From positions 1 through 64,000 of the forward strand of contig NZ_RHHV01000005.1 in assembly GCF_003710905.1 (NCBI RefSeq): a stretch of DNA of 64,000 nt, in the 5' to 3' direction. A program made the translations under genes and the position numbers. The stretch comes from Brevibacillus parabrevis (GTDB taxonomy: Bacteria > Bacillota > Bacilli > Brevibacillales > Brevibacillaceae). This document shows, piece by piece, positions 8,643 through 17,556 of the stretch (position 1 is the stretch's first letter; each line of letters begins with the position of its first letter). The notes beneath the pieces were generated by a model, which had not been told where the DNA came from, did not search any database, and was given only the letters and a program-made list of their open reading frames with translations.

Positions 8643-9611
8643 GTGACTTGACCCTCCGTCGTTATTTTGATAATAATTATCATTATCAAAATAACATGTC
8701 CCATCTGGAGCAACAATGTGATTTCTTCCTGCTGCGGATGTAAGATGTTCATTTGCAGCAAGCTGTTTGCGCAGCAGGCTGGGAGGCAAGCCGAAATGTT
8801 TTTTGAAGGCATGGCTGAAATAGTACACATCCTGATAACCGACTGCCATAGCAACCGTCTTTAGCGATATAGCGGTTTCTGCCAGCAGTTTGCGAGCTTT
8901 TTCCATGCGCAAGCGGATCAGGCAATCAATCGGACCGCGGTTCAATACTTGCTTGAAGCGATTGGACAAATGCCCCTGGCTGCAATTCAACGCGGAAGCC
9001 AACGATTCGAGCGTCAATGGCTCGGCGTAATGGTCCAGCATGTATTCGAGAGCTTCTGTCACCAGTTCGACCGGGCTCGTCGTCCGGGGCGCAGGCGATT
9101 GTGAGTGGTATTGCTTCACGACCTGATAAATCCATTGATAAAATTGCGCTTTTAGTTGAAACTGTGCCATCGCATGCTGTTGGCGCGACAAGTCATGCAT
9201 CTGTTCCAAGATGTCATACAACAGAGTCGGCTGGGCAGGAGTGAAGGAATAGGGCATGTGGAATGAATGCTCAAGAGAATGCATAGGCGTTTCGAATTTG
9301 GCAGGAGCAGCACGGCTAACACTAGCTTCGTACAGCACCAGGCTGAAGTCCAGGCCATCTTTGCCAGCGTTCAGTTCAACCCAGCTTTTGGCGGCTGCAT
9401 GAAACACCTGCATGCCATGTACGGAGTAAATCTGGTTGTCGAAAAGCATTAGGGCGCTTCCCATGCTTGTGCAGAGAAAGCCGTTTGAGGGAAAAGAGAA
9501 TGAAAAGGCTTTGGCGCCTGCCGCCAGTGTATGCCTTTGGATCGAAACCATTTGAATATCGGCATGTTGCCATAGCTGAATATGTTCATCCTGGTGCAAA
9601 TCAAGAGGCAA
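7650..9611 (-). CDS. AraC-family regulator, frame open into the siderophore-binding lipoprotein (653 aa in all)
   Basis: Residues 1 to about 180 look like a sensor domain. Residues about 200-283 are a double helix-turn-helix AraC domain (LASALNCSQGHLSNRFKQVL; VAMAVGYQDVYYFSHAFKKH). No stop codon follows. The frame continues through a linker that translates a Fur box and ribosome site, then into the lipoprotein at residue 324. Fusions of AraC with a siderophore-binding domain are known (Btr of B. subtilis), but there the binding domain has no export signal. TTG at 9611 is chosen because GAGGTG lies just upstream. This is either a true fusion or two genes where the first has lost its stop, for example by a sequencing error. 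Confidence 0.8.
   Translation of the reverse strand: MPLDLHQDEHIQLWQHADIQMVSIQRHTLAAGAKAFSFSFPSNGFLCTSMGSALMLFDNQIYSVHGMQVFHAAAKSWVELNAGKDGLDFSLVLYEASVSRAAPAKFETPMHSLEHSFHMPYSFTPAQPTLLYDILEQMHDLSRQQHAMAQFQLKAQFYQWIYQVVKQYHSQSPAPRTTSPVELVTEALEYMLDHYAEPLTLESLASALNCSQGHLSNRFKQVLNRGPIDCLIRLRMEKARKLLAETAISLKTVAMAVGYQDVYYFSHAFKKHFGLPPSLLRKQLAANEHLTSAAGRNHIVAPDGTCYFDNDNYYQNNDGGSSHMFINKMMVPASLLLAFGLLLGACGSNPTESATGNKGGSATAASQPAATAENDTKPATRIVSTSMGDVEIPAHPERVVTDFYMGYLLALDIKPVGSNGIFMKNPYLADQIAGIVDVGDSLEAIPELKPDLIITGDAKKYEAYSKIAPTIMFPKASDLRDELKQLGIMLNKEAKADSLVQDLDKQVESTKKRIDHIVGKDKTVTVFDGGAVKTLILYGNAFTGRTIHGELGLPMNENVKRDIDPKVGWLQISSEVIGKYASDYIFMAVDAKAESFDYANDPIWNTLDAVKQNHLYEIDGYRFYFSDPISVMGQLEDIADMMEEREKASVKRG
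8661..8695 (-). promoter_or_regulatory. Fur box inside the AraC/lipoprotein frame
   Basis: The 19 bp at 8669-8687 match the Fur consensus at 18 of 19 positions (GATAATGATAATTATTATC on the minus strand). They sit in a larger palindrome with perfect 14-bp arms (8661-8674 and 8682-8695). The box lies about 20 bp upstream of the lipoprotein start, so Fur should repress it when iron is sufficient. Confidence 0.85.
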
Positions 9612-9651
9612 GGGTTGTCACCTCATTTATAAACGGATTTATTGCGTGCCC

Positions 9652-9681
9652 ATTATACAATTAGTTGGTTTCGCGGCGCAA
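9652..9681 (-). promoter_or_regulatory. Promoter of the AraC-family gene
   Basis: On the minus strand TTGCGC and a perfect TATAAT are 18 bp apart, about 40 bp upstream of the TTG start. No Fur box is evident here. Confidence 0.55.
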
Positions 9682-10043
9682 AGAGAAATTGGGACGCGTC
9701 CTTTGAAAAGGTTGAGGGAAGCTAGTAGCGGTCGGCACATCGGATCAGAGCAGGAGCGAGGGCGACAAAAAACAGCGGAGCACACGCAATCCCCCTTTTT
9801 CGGTTTGGCCCTGCACGTAGCGGCATCAACCGGGACAGGTGCATCAGCAAGGGCACATTCAGGCAAATTCGCGAGAGGCATGAAGCTGTTGTTGGCTTTT
9901 ATGTGAAGCTGCTGTTCGCTCTTTGTGAACTTTTTGCCATGGAATTGTCATCGCTTCTTAACGAAATATGACCCGATTGGGGCATTTCGGAGCAGTTCCG
10001 ACAGGAGTAGGATTAAGAAAAAGCGGAGTGTGGTGAAACTAAC
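9682..10043. other. Intergenic stretch without a supported gene
   Basis: This lies between the divergent AraC and response-regulator genes. A short rightward frame (9646-9906) has an atypical composition and no good ribosome site, so I do not call it. The stretch should hold the response-regulator promoter, but no clear boxes stand out. Confidence 0.5.
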
Positions 10044-10733
10044 ATGACAGAGATGATTACAGTATTGATTGCAGACCACAACCGGGAGGCAAGAGAGCAG
10101 TTGCGGCGACTGCTTCAGTTGGATAGCGGGTTTCAGGTCGTGGCTGAAACCGATACGGCTGCGGAAGCGGCAGTGCTGGCCAACAAGTTTGCGCCAAAAG
10201 CAGTGCTGATTGATTTGAACTTGCAGGATCAGGATGAATGGCAGACGATTGCGCGAATCAAGGAACAAAATCCTGGCAGCAAAGTTATCGTCCAGTCCGA
10301 TTCGACGGATGTGCAATGCTTTTTTGAAGCGTTGAAATACGGTGCCCAAGGGTACTTGCTGAAGACGTTGCATCCCGCATCGCGGCACGAATATTTGCGC
10401 TCTGTGCTGATAGATGATGCGCCGATGCCGCGTGAGCTGGGTTATCATATTTTGCAGGAATTTATGGCAGACAAGCCGTGCCACTTCAACCGCCCTGGCT
10501 TGAACCCGACGGAGATGGCGCTGCTCGGCTGCCTGTGCAAAGGGTATAAAAACAGTGAGATTGCGGAAGAGTTGCTGCTTTCCGAGAACGAGGTCAGGAA
10601 GCAGTTCAAGGAGCTTTTGTTCAAGCTGCGGTTGAAAAATCGGACGCAGCTTGTTCGGTATGCTTACGAAAGAGGACTCTTTACGCCAAGCCTCCGACCG
10701 GGGAGACGAAAAAAGCAGGGGGCGAAGGAGTAG
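10044..10733 (+). CDS. Orphan response regulator, NarL/FixJ type
   Basis: A 229-residue protein with an N-terminal receiver domain and a C-terminal LuxR-type helix-turn-helix (LNPTEMALLGCLCKGYKNSEIAEEL). The phosphoacceptor D57 (VLIDLNL) and K107 (YLLKTL) are present. The acidic pair at the N-terminus is D11-H12 instead of the usual D-D, which could alter magnesium binding. The C-terminus is rich in Arg and Lys. No histidine kinase lies next to it, so its partner and targets are unknown. The ATG follows a weak ribosome site (GGTG). Confidence 0.85.
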   Translation: MTEMITVLIADHNREAREQLRRLLQLDSGFQVVAETDTAAEAAVLANKFAPKAVLIDLNLQDQDEWQTIARIKEQNPGSKVIVQSDSTDVQCFFEALKYGAQGYLLKTLHPASRHEYLRSVLIDDAPMPRELGYHILQEFMADKPCHFNRPGLNPTEMALLGCLCKGYKNSEIAEELLLSENEVRKQFKELLFKLRLKNRTQLVRYAYERGLFTPSLRPGRRKKQGAKE

Positions 10734-10771
10734 CGCCTGTAGCAGCGAGTGGGAGATCAGTTCTCAGCGAA

Positions 10772-10801
10772 AAGAAAAAACACCGCTGGAAACGAGCGGT
10801 G
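10772..10801 (-). terminator. Terminator of the MFS transporter gene
   Basis: On the minus strand CACCGCT and AGCGGTG form a hairpin followed by six T residues. The stretch 10802-10923 shows no other feature. Confidence 0.75.
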
Positions 10802-10923
10802 CCGTGTCTAGAAACAAGCAGTTCCATGTCCAGTAGTAACAAAGCGACAGCATGTTAAAACCAAGCCGTGCAATAACCGAGATAGCCCGACATCCGCTCG
10901 CTTCCGCAGCTGCGCAAGTGTTT

Positions 10924-12120
10924 TTACCCGTGCGCTGGCGCTCGCAGCTTGTTTTTCCAATAAACAAACAGCGCAAAGGCAGCGCAGAGCACGACAGCGG
11001 CGAACATGTACGGGAAGTTGATGTTCCAGTCGAACAAAATGCCACCGACTGCGGGACCAACAATAATTCCGAGGCTTGTATAGGTGGAGTTCATCCCGGC
11101 GACAAAGCCCTGGTCCTCGTCGGCCATCTTCGAAAGCAGCGTGGTTACAGCAGGGCGCAGCAAGTCGCAGGCAAAAAACACGATGCTGCTGACGACCATG
11201 ATTCCCCAATAGCTGTTGATGAAGACCGTCGCAAAAATAAACAGCGCGGCTGTCACGAGCGTCGTTTGAATCATGTTTTTCTCGCCAAACTTGTCCACCA
11301 GCTTCTCAAAGAAAGCGATCTGGGCAACTACGCCGAAAACGGAGCCGACGGTAATGATGACGGCGATATCTTTGGCAGTGAAGCCGAATTTGGCATCAAC
11401 AAACAGGCTGAACATCATCTCGTATGCGGCAAGGCCGAAAGAGAGCACAAACACAATCAACAGGGGCACAAAATAGATCGAGCGGAACGATTTTTTGATC
11501 TCACCGATGAAGCTGACGCTCACTTTTTGCGCTTTATTTTTTGCCATTTGTTCTTTCGTCAGCGACTCTTCCAGGACAAACAGCGAGATAACGGCGGCGA
11601 TACCAGCAAATCCGGCTGCGAAAAAGAATGGAGCGCGTATCCCAAGCTCTGCGATGAATCCGCCCAGTCCGGGACCGATGATGAAACCGCCGCTGATGGC
11701 GGCAGCCTGATAGCCCAGCACGCGAGCGCGGTCTTCCAGCGAAGTGCGATCGGCAATGTAAGAGATGACAGCTGGCATAATGAAAGCGTCGCTGATTCCG
11801 CCTAAAACTCGCGACAAAAACAAAATCCAGACCTGGTTGCCCAATCCGAACATAAGCTCCGAGAATGCGAACAAGAACAGGCCGAAGACAATCATTTTCT
11901 TTCTGCCAAACGTATCGACCCAGACGCCCGTAATCGGCGAGGCGAGAAGCTGGGCGAAGGCAAAGGCGGAAATCAAGTAGCCCACGACTTCTCCGCTCAG
12001 GTTCAACTCATGGGCAAAGGACGGCATGACCGGAACGACCAGGCCAATTCCGACGTACGCAATAAATAAATTAAACAAGACTAAACCTAAAGACCAGTTT
12101 TGGTTGTTGTTCCTTTTCAT
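10924..12120 (-). CDS. MFS multidrug efflux transporter (NorA/Bmr type)
   Basis: A membrane protein of about 398 residues with 12 predicted helices. It shows motif A (GVWVDTFGRKKMIV) after helix 2 and antiporter motif C (GFIIGPGLGGFIAE) in helix 5, which point to proton-coupled drug export. The start at 12120 is chosen for the GGGGA ribosome site; an in-frame GTG lies at 12132. A MarR-family regulator gene lies just upstream in the same orientation, so the pump is probably under its control. The substrate cannot be named from sequence. Confidence 0.88.
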   Translation of the reverse strand: MKRNNNQNWSLGLVLFNLFIAYVGIGLVVPVMPSFAHELNLSGEVVGYLISAFAFAQLLASPITGVWVDTFGRKKMIVFGLFLFAFSELMFGLGNQVWILFLSRVLGGISDAFIMPAVISYIADRTSLEDRARVLGYQAAAISGGFIIGPGLGGFIAELGIRAPFFFAAGFAGIAAVISLFVLEESLTKEQMAKNKAQKVSVSFIGEIKKSFRSIYFVPLLIVFVLSFGLAAYEMMFSLFVDAKFGFTAKDIAVIITVGSVFGVVAQIAFFEKLVDKFGEKNMIQTTLVTAALFIFATVFINSYWGIMVVSSIVFFACDLLRPAVTTLLSKMADEDQGFVAGMNSTYTSLGIIVGPAVGGILFDWNINFPYMFAAVVLCAAFALFVYWKNKLRAPAHG

Positions 12121-12181
12121 GGTTTTCCCCACTAACTCTCCAATGAATTTACAATCCGCTCACAGCCGCGGCTGCTTGCTT

Positions 12182-12637
12182 TTACCGGCTTTCTGTATCT
12201 GCTGATTCTTTTATGGCCCGGTTGACCTTTTTGATCGTTTCCAGCATTTGTTCGAGCACGCTCATGTCGATTTGGGAAAAGTATTGTTTCACAAACGCTT
12301 CGTCTGCTTCATCCATCAACTCCGCGTATTTTTGCCCCGCTTCTCCCAGCAGGATAAACGACTCCCGGCGATCTTCCGGATTGCTTTCCCGCCTGATAAA
12401 CGTCCTGGATTCCAGATGAGACAACACTTGGCTGACTGCGCTTTTCGTAATGGAAAAAAAGGCGGCGATCTCGTTGACGGTCACCCGTTCATTGCGAATG
12501 ATGTACTGCAACAAGTTTTCCTGCTGAAGCGTCAACTGAAACTCATCCAGCTTTTTCGCGACTTTATTGTAGTACATGTAATATTCGTAAAAGGCATCGT
12601 TCAACTCATGGACGATTTTTCGATATTCGGCAAGCAT
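12182..12637 (-). CDS. MarR-family transcriptional regulator
   Basis: About 151 residues with a winged helix in the middle (VTVNEIAAFFSITKSAVSQVLSHLESRTFIRRE, followed by the wing DRRESFILL) and flanking dimerisation helices. The ATG near 12637 has a consensus GAGGAGG ribosome site; an in-frame TTG 21 bp upstream overlaps that site and is less likely. It precedes the MFS pump and probably represses both genes, with release by a pump substrate, as is usual in the family. A palindrome about 105 bp upstream is the likely operator. Confidence 0.88.
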   Translation of the reverse strand: MLAEYRKIVHELNDAFYEYYMYYNKVAKKLDEFQLTLQQENLLQYIIRNERVTVNEIAAFFSITKSAVSQVLSHLESRTFIRRESNPEDRRESFILLGEAGQKYAELMDEADEAFVKQYFSQIDMSVLEQMLETIKKVNRAIKESADTESR

Positions 12638-12741
12638 GGATTTCCTCCTCGTGAACAATAGTATTTGCGCGAAGTCCGAACAAAATGAGCCGGGAGAAGG
12701 CAGAAGACAAGATCAGAAAGCTCTTGCAAAGTAATTTAGTT

Positions 12742-12756
12742 TAGTTAACTTAACTA
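12742..12756. promoter_or_regulatory. Candidate MarR operator
   Basis: TAGTTAA-C-TTAACTA is a perfect 15-bp palindrome in an AT-rich promoter region upstream of marR and the MFS pump. It has the size and type of site bound by MarR dimers. Confidence 0.55.
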
Positions 12757-12801
12757 TAGTAACTATATATCCCGATGCTTATATTGTCAACGGGCGCATA
12801 A

Positions 12802-12836
12802 AAAAATCGCCTGAACGTCGAGGCGTCCAAGGCGAT
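12802..12836 (-). terminator. Terminator of the diguanylate cyclase gene
   Basis: ATCGCCT and AGGCGAT arms are followed by a run of seven T on the minus strand. Confidence 0.8.
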
Positions 12837-12882
12837 CTCTGCTATTCGCGAGTGACAGACAGGGGTTCACTCACGCAAGTTT

Positions 12883-14502
12883 TTACGAATCAAGCCTGTT
12901 TTTTGGTTGCGCGGTTTGGGCTACTACCACCCGATTTCTGCCGGACTGCTTTGCCTGATACAACGCTTGGTCAGCAAGCTCAATCAAAGCGGGAACGGAG
13001 TGAAGCTGACGTGTGCTGCTGACGATCCCGATGGAAACAGTGATCGTCTGGCCAGTTGGTGTGACACTGTTTTCCATGCTGCATCTGATTTTCTCGGCGA
13101 TGGAAAAGGCATCTTCGCTGGAGGCGCCGCCGAGCAGGGCAATAAATTCCTCTCCGCCAAACCGCCCGCAAACATCGCTTTTGCGGACAGAGGTTGTCAT
13201 GATCTGGGCAAACAGCTTCAACACTTCGTCTCCCACAGGATGGCCGAAGGTGTCGTTTACATGCTTGAAGCGATCAATATCCAACAGCAGGATGGAAAAG
13301 CTTTTGTTCTCCCGCAACCATTGTTGCAGCAAATTTTCGACGGAGCGGCGGTTGGCAAGTCCCGTAAGCGCGTCAGTCGTTGCTTCATGCGTGAGACGGT
13401 CTGTTTTCCGCTTGATTTTTTTGGCGGCATTGCGAAAAGCTTTGGTCAACAAATCAGCTTCCCGGTTCCAGTGATGCCGATTTTGGGGAAGCTCTACTTT
13501 TTCCGAGCCCATCTTGCTCATCAGGTCGGCAAGCTGAACAAAAGGTCTGGCAAGCGTGTGGGCCAGCTTGATGACAATCAGGAGCAAAAGCAGGGAAGGG
13601 GGCAGCAAATAAACCAGCATGAGTCTCACCTGACTATGCAGCTCGTTGTAGACAAACTCGATGGGAGAGGTGACCATGACGCCCCAGCCGTTTTCGGCAA
13701 CGGGGGCATAGCCGGCCAGCAACTGCCCGCCCTGTATGCTCGCCATTTGTTCATGACCGCTTCGCCCAGCCATCAGCTTCCTTACGACAGGATTGGATTT
13801 GAGATCTTTTCCGATCAACTGTTCATCCGGATGGAACAGCAACTGCCCGTTGGAGCCGACGATGGAAAAAGAAGATCCGGTCGTATCCGTTGCCGCGCTG
13901 CCGAAGATCATGTTCATGATGTTGTGCTCCTGGAGGTAGATGGTTCCGCCGATGAAGCCGCGATATTTGCCCTCTTTGTCGTAGATCGGCTCGCTCATGA
14001 ACAAAATATGGCGGTTGCTTCTCGCAGATATGTAGGGCAAGGAAATGTAGGGCTTTTTCAGTTCCAGGGCATAGTTGCCTTCCTTGGTGATAATGTGTTG
14101 GCCGACTGTGCCGATGGACGCCGGAGAAACGGTGCGGATAATCCCGTTTTCATCCACGACAGTTAGCGAATTGAAATAGTTGCTGCTTTTGCGAAGGATA
14201 TCCAGATGTTCGTCGGCTTCTTTTTGCGTCTGCGAGGGGTGGTCGATTACGACTGAGGCGGAATAACGCAAGCTGCTTCGCATGGAGATGAACAAGGAAT
14301 TGATCATTTGACTCATTTTGCTTGCGCTTGAATAGTTCAAAGTAAGCGTGGTATCGATCAGTGACTTCTTCTTGGACTGATAAGATGCGACGAGCAAAAT
14401 TGTCACCGTCAACACGATGGACAAGGAAACCAGACCCGTCAGAAGGGCAGTCAGACCAATCTTTTTCCCCGGGCTCAGCTTGAAACGATGTATAACAGGC
14501 AT
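12883..14502 (-). CDS. Membrane diguanylate cyclase with extracytoplasmic Cache sensor
   Basis: The protein makes c-di-GMP from two GTP. An N-terminal membrane helix precedes an outer dCache-type sensor (about residues 40-290), a second helix, a HAMP-like linker and a C-terminal GGDEF domain. The active motif is intact (GRFGGEEFIALL), and RKSD just before it matches the RxxD inhibitory site. The ATG at 14502 has AGAGAGG 10 nt upstream; an ATG at 14538 lacks such a site. The next operon to the right has a c-di-GMP riboswitch, so this enzyme may feed it. The ligand of the sensor is unknown. Confidence 0.9.
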   Translation of the reverse strand: MPVIHRFKLSPGKKIGLTALLTGLVSLSIVLTVTILLVASYQSKKKSLIDTTLTLNYSSASKMSQMINSLFISMRSSLRYSASVVIDHPSQTQKEADEHLDILRKSSNYFNSLTVVDENGIIRTVSPASIGTVGQHIITKEGNYALELKKPYISLPYISARSNRHILFMSEPIYDKEGKYRGFIGGTIYLQEHNIMNMIFGSAATDTTGSSFSIVGSNGQLLFHPDEQLIGKDLKSNPVVRKLMAGRSGHEQMASIQGGQLLAGYAPVAENGWGVMVTSPIEFVYNELHSQVRLMLVYLLPPSLLLLLIVIKLAHTLARPFVQLADLMSKMGSEKVELPQNRHHWNREADLLTKAFRNAAKKIKRKTDRLTHEATTDALTGLANRRSVENLLQQWLRENKSFSILLLDIDRFKHVNDTFGHPVGDEVLKLFAQIMTTSVRKSDVCGRFGGEEFIALLGGASSEDAFSIAEKIRCSMENSVTPTGQTITVSIGIVSSTRQLHSVPALIELADQALYQAKQSGRNRVVVAQTAQPKNRLDS

Positions 14503-14682
14503 ATGGCTATGGCCTCTCTTTGCGTTGGATCGATCCATGATGGAAGGAAAGCAAACGGAAAAAATTCATGTGTATTATAAGCGATACCAGGAGGACATGC
14601 TATGCAGAAAAAATAATTTGATGGAAAAAAGTTGAGGTTCGTTCACAGTTGTAACAATTAGGTAACATTATTGCCATAAATG

Positions 14683-14712
14683 CAAAAAACTGCCCTCAAA
14701 AGAGGACAGTTT
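14683..14712 (-). terminator. Terminator of the chemoreceptor operon
   Basis: ACTGTCCTC and GAGGGCAGT form a stem followed by six T on the minus strand. Confidence 0.8.
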
Positions 14713-14736
14713 CAGTGGAATTTTTGCCAATGGTTT

Positions 14737-16200
14737 TTACGTGTTCAAGCCGCGAATTTGTTGCTCGATCTTTTCGAAGCCGCCAGATACTTTGACGATC
14801 TCTTCTTTTTGGTCAGAGACGAGCACGAGAACTTCTTCGAGGCTTTCCTTGTTCTTGTCGGTAATGTCTGCGTTGACTTCGACTTTTGCATTGACTTCCT
14901 GGATCATGCTGTGCACGTGGACGATGAACTCTTGCAGATTTTTGGTTTTTTCCGCGAAGTTGTGCATGTAGTTGTCCACGTTTGTAAACATTTCTTGGAC
15001 CTCCATAATGCCTTCGCTGTTCTTTTCAAAAGACACCTGGGACTCGGAGATCATGTCGGAAACGAGCTTCATTTTTTCGCGAATCGTCATCAACAAGGTC
15101 GAGATCGATTCGGAGGATACTTTGGAAGACTCGGCCAGCTTGCGCACTTCATCCGCTACGACGGCAAAGCCACGGCCATGCTCACCGGCTCTGGACGCCT
15201 CGATGGTGGCATTGAGTGCGAGCAGGTTGGTCTGTGCCGAAATATCGGAGATCGTTTGGATGATTTTTTCAATCGATTCCGTTTCTTTGTTCAGCTCTTG
15301 AATCAGTCGGTTCGTATCCTGGATGTCCTTGATGAAGCGTTCAAAGTCGCTGCCGATGTTATTGATGCGCTTGCCGCTTTCATTGGTCGCTTCTTTCGTC
15401 GATTCTACGTAATCGTGCATCTCTGTAACAGAACGGGTCATGTCTTCTACCTGGAGATTGGTCGTGCCCATCTCGCGGCGCAGCTCGTTTGTGTTGTCGG
15501 TTTGCACAGAGAAGGAGCGCATGATTTCCTGAAGGGAAGCGACGGTTTCAACTGCCCGGACATTCACGCCATCCGTCACCTTGTTCAGATTCTCCTGGTA
15601 TTCCTGCACAGAGCTGAGCGATTCGTTGATCTGATCCAAAATGCGTTGCAGCGATTCTTTGGAAGCGATCGCCTGCTGCTTCTGTTCTTCGCTCTCCTGT
15701 TGCAGTCTGTTGTTGAATATCGCGTGCATCATGCTTGTTGCCGATACGAAGCAGAAGGTAAGCAGGTAGTACATCAAATGAACCGGATTGGAGGTATAAA
15801 AAATCGCCTCGCCATTTGTCAGGAAGTAGTACGTGACGATCCCGAGCGCTGCCACGATCGTCAAAATGTTGATCAGCCTGTCCTGATAAATCCCCATGAC
15901 GGCTACGAAGAACATGATGGTCATAATATTGACCAGCCAAGGATCAAGCCCGGTAATTATGAACATGAAGATGCCGATTACCGCGAAGTTGAAAAACTTC
16001 ATGAATGGAGCCATTTTGTCGCGCCACGCCGGACGATTGGACAAATACGCGAACGGCGCCAGCACTCCGTACAAAATACCGAGCACAGTCAAGACGAAGG
16101 AAATCGGCACTCCCATGATGAGATTCACGATTTGCACCACGGTAATGATGCTTGCAAAAACAATGACGACCCAATTATTTCTTCTTTGTAAAAGTTCCAT
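14737..16200 (-). CDS. Methyl-accepting chemotaxis protein
   Basis: A chemoreceptor of about 487 residues. The first 180 residues hold about six membrane helices and no large outer sensor domain. The rest is the coiled-coil signalling domain with the conserved hairpin tip ([20 protein letters not shown]). It should signal to CheA/CheW. ATG 16200 is preferred: it lies one base after the stop of the upstream gene and has GAGG about 10 nt upstream. The two genes form an operon whose leader carries a c-di-GMP-I riboswitch. With no outer ligand domain, it may sense membrane or internal signals. Confidence 0.9.
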   Translation of the reverse strand: MELLQRRNNWVVIVFASIITVVQIVNLIMGVPISFVLTVLGILYGVLAPFAYLSNRPAWRDKMAPFMKFFNFAVIGIFMFIITGLDPWLVNIMTIMFFVAVMGIYQDRLINILTIVAALGIVTYYFLTNGEAIFYTSNPVHLMYYLLTFCFVSATSMMHAIFNNRLQQESEEQKQQAIASKESLQRILDQINESLSSVQEYQENLNKVTDGVNVRAVETVASLQEIMRSFSVQTDNTNELRREMGTTNLQVEDMTRSVTEMHDYVESTKEATNESGKRINNIGSDFERFIKDIQDTNRLIQELNKETESIEKIIQTISDISAQTNLLALNATIEASRAGEHGRGFAVVADEVRKLAESSKVSSESISTLLMTIREKMKLVSDMISESQVSFEKNSEGIMEVQEMFTNVDNYMHNFAEKTKNLQEFIVHVHSMIQEVNAKVEVNADITDKNKESLEEVLVLVSDQKEEIVKVSGGFEKIEQQIRGLNT

Positions 16201-16201
16201 G

Positions 16202-16765
16202 TCAGCTAACCTCAACTTTTATTTGTTTGCAAAGCGTTTGATACCAGGAAAACGCGGGATGGTCCTTGCTTGTATAGGCTTCCTGCAGGTGAAAAATGGT
16301 CGGGATGGCGTTCGCTCCTTTGTAGTAGACCATATCCTTCACTTGTGTCGCTTTGACGTTGTATTTTGTATTAATCAACTGAAAAAAAGCCGGGTCTGCT
16401 AAACCGACTGCATGCGTATAACCGTGTTTTTCAGCATAATCGATCATGAGGGCAACGCCCCAACGTCCCAGTTTTCCACGGTATTTCGGCAAGACAGCGA
16501 AACTGTCTACTTCCACCACTTTCATATCGGCGCTCAACACGTCCTGAAACAAATCGCGGAGAAAAGCAGAAGATTTTTCATGTGGCGTAAATTCAAAAGT
16601 ACCGCCTGCTTCGTCATCTTCTGACAATAGCAAATAAGCATCGGAACCATTTTTGACGTATTCCATTTCAAAGCCCATGGAGGTCCAAACGCTCTCCTTG
16701 ATTTGGTGAAAACTCGCCAAAGACTCTACTGAATCAACCAGTTTGTACATAATACTCCACTCCAT
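16202..16765 (-). CDS. GNAT-like acetyltransferase
   Basis: A 187-residue protein with a GNAT-like centre ([23 protein letters not shown]), where YRGKLG resembles the acetyl-CoA loop, followed by a typical helix and strand. The substrate is unknown. It is the first gene of a two-gene operon with the chemoreceptor, directly after the c-di-GMP riboswitch. An internal ATG at about 16750 is an alternative start. The pairing with a chemoreceptor is unusual and hints at a role in motility or signalling. Confidence 0.65.
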   Translation of the reverse strand: MEWSIMYKLVDSVESLASFHQIKESVWTSMGFEMEYVKNGSDAYLLLSEDDEAGGTFEFTPHEKSSAFLRDLFQDVLSADMKVVEVDSFAVLPKYRGKLGRWGVALMIDYAEKHGYTHAVGLADPAFFQLINTKYNVKATQVKDMVYYKGANAIPTIFHLQEAYTSKDHPAFSWYQTLCKQIKVEVS

Positions 16766-16844
16766 TTTTATCTCTCTTTTGTTTTTTCATGTACAAGTTT
16801 ACTGTTGATAGATGGACTGGCGCCTCCTTTCTATGAGATTGCAC

Positions 16845-16868
16845 ACAAAACGGCCATGACCGTTTTGT
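16845..16868 (-). other. Hairpin in the leader of the GNAT-chemoreceptor operon
   Basis: ACAAAACGG and CCGTTTTGT form a 9-bp stem with a 6-nt loop. With the stem at 16897-16920 (TGAAAAACGT-N4-ACGTTTTTCA) it lies between the riboswitch terminator and the first gene. Either may act in termination or RNA stability. Confidence 0.5.
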
Positions 16869-16921
16869 TGACCGCAAGCGGCCACATCCAATTTCTTGAA
16901 AAACGTCGAGACGTTTTTCAC

Positions 16922-16957
16922 ACAAAAAAGGCCATTCCACACACGGGAACAGCCTTC
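16922..16957 (-). terminator. Expression-platform terminator of the c-di-GMP riboswitch
   Basis: On the minus strand AAGGC-TG-TTCC pairs with GGAA-TG-GCCTT, followed by TTTTT, just downstream of the aptamer. Ligand-dependent folding likely controls whether transcription reaches the chemoreceptor operon. Confidence 0.75.
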
Positions 16958-16984
16958 AGTCACCATCATCGCACAATTACGCAC

Positions 16985-17082
16985 ATGATGTATGGCAACC
17001 CGGCTGTCATGGTCGAAGACTTTAGACCCGTGGTTTTGCGTCGCCACCTTTCGATGACTTTGCCTTTGTCATTCAGTTTGCG
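16985..17082 (-). ncRNA. Cyclic di-GMP-I (GEMM) riboswitch
   Basis: On the minus strand the conserved GEMM blocks are in order: AAAGGCAAA (GGCAAA at 17059-17064), CGAAAGG, GACGCAAA (17035-17042), ACGGGTCTAAAG, and GCCGGGTTGCC (GGGTTGCC at 16994-17001) as the tetraloop receptor side. The short helices between the blocks (ATGAC with GTCAT; GTGG with CCAC) also form. A terminator follows, then the GNAT and chemoreceptor genes, so it controls that operon. Confidence 0.9.
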
Positions 17083-17268
17083 AAAAATGTATAGTCATGT
17101 CGAATCATGCAAAATATAATCCAAAAGAAACAGTCTTGTCAAGTTTTGGTAGGGTAAAAATAACCAATTCTTTATAAAAATAGTCAGAATTAAGGTAACG
17201 GTAAGAGTAGCGTAACAAAATTTTACCATCCATCCGATAAAGATAGAGAGAAGAGGAGGGATGAGAGG

Positions 17269-17451
17269 ATGGCAGAGACGAAAACAATCGAATTTCACTT
17301 TTCAGGGGGAGAAGTGATCCGCATTGAGACGACAGAACCGGAAGAGATCATCCAGATGGTCGCCAACCAGAAAGATGGATGGCTCCAGTACGACGACATC
17401 GTCATCAATGTGCGAAACGTTTCTTATATTAAAGTGAAAGAAATCGCTTAA
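17269..17451 (+). CDS. Small conserved-looking protein, unknown function
   Basis: A 60-residue acidic protein (MAETKTIEFHFSGGEVIRIETTE...) with no signal peptide or membrane segment. It looks like an all-beta small domain. It has a good ribosome site (GAGGAGGG) and its own terminator right after the stop, which supports a real monocistronic gene. I do not recognise a family. Confidence 0.75.
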   Translation: MAETKTIEFHFSGGEVIRIETTEPEEIIQMVANQKDGWLQYDDIVINVRNVSYIKVKEIA

Positions 17452-17465
17452 CAGCATGTGTGAAA

Positions 17466-17494
17466 AAAGCTCTCGAATGCCGAGGGCTTTTTTT
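17466..17494 (+). terminator. Terminator of the small gene
   Basis: GCTCTCG and CGAGGGC arms with seven T residues following. Confidence 0.85.
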
Positions 17495-17556
17495 GTTGCA
17501 TGTTTGGCGGGAGAGGCATTATAGTGAGTATAAGACTAACGACTAAAGAGGACGAT

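Noticed and set aside
9646..9906. 86-codon rightward frame upstream of the response regulator
   Set aside because: No ribosome site, low-complexity basic sequence, and overlap with the AraC promoter.
14680..16191. 503-codon rightward frame opposite the chemoreceptor gene
   Set aside because: It is antisense to a clear chemoreceptor with intact motifs, and its protein is rich in His, Phe and Arg with no domain. The same reasoning removes the long frames at 12907-14166, 27519-29045, 38708-39811 and 58815-60161.
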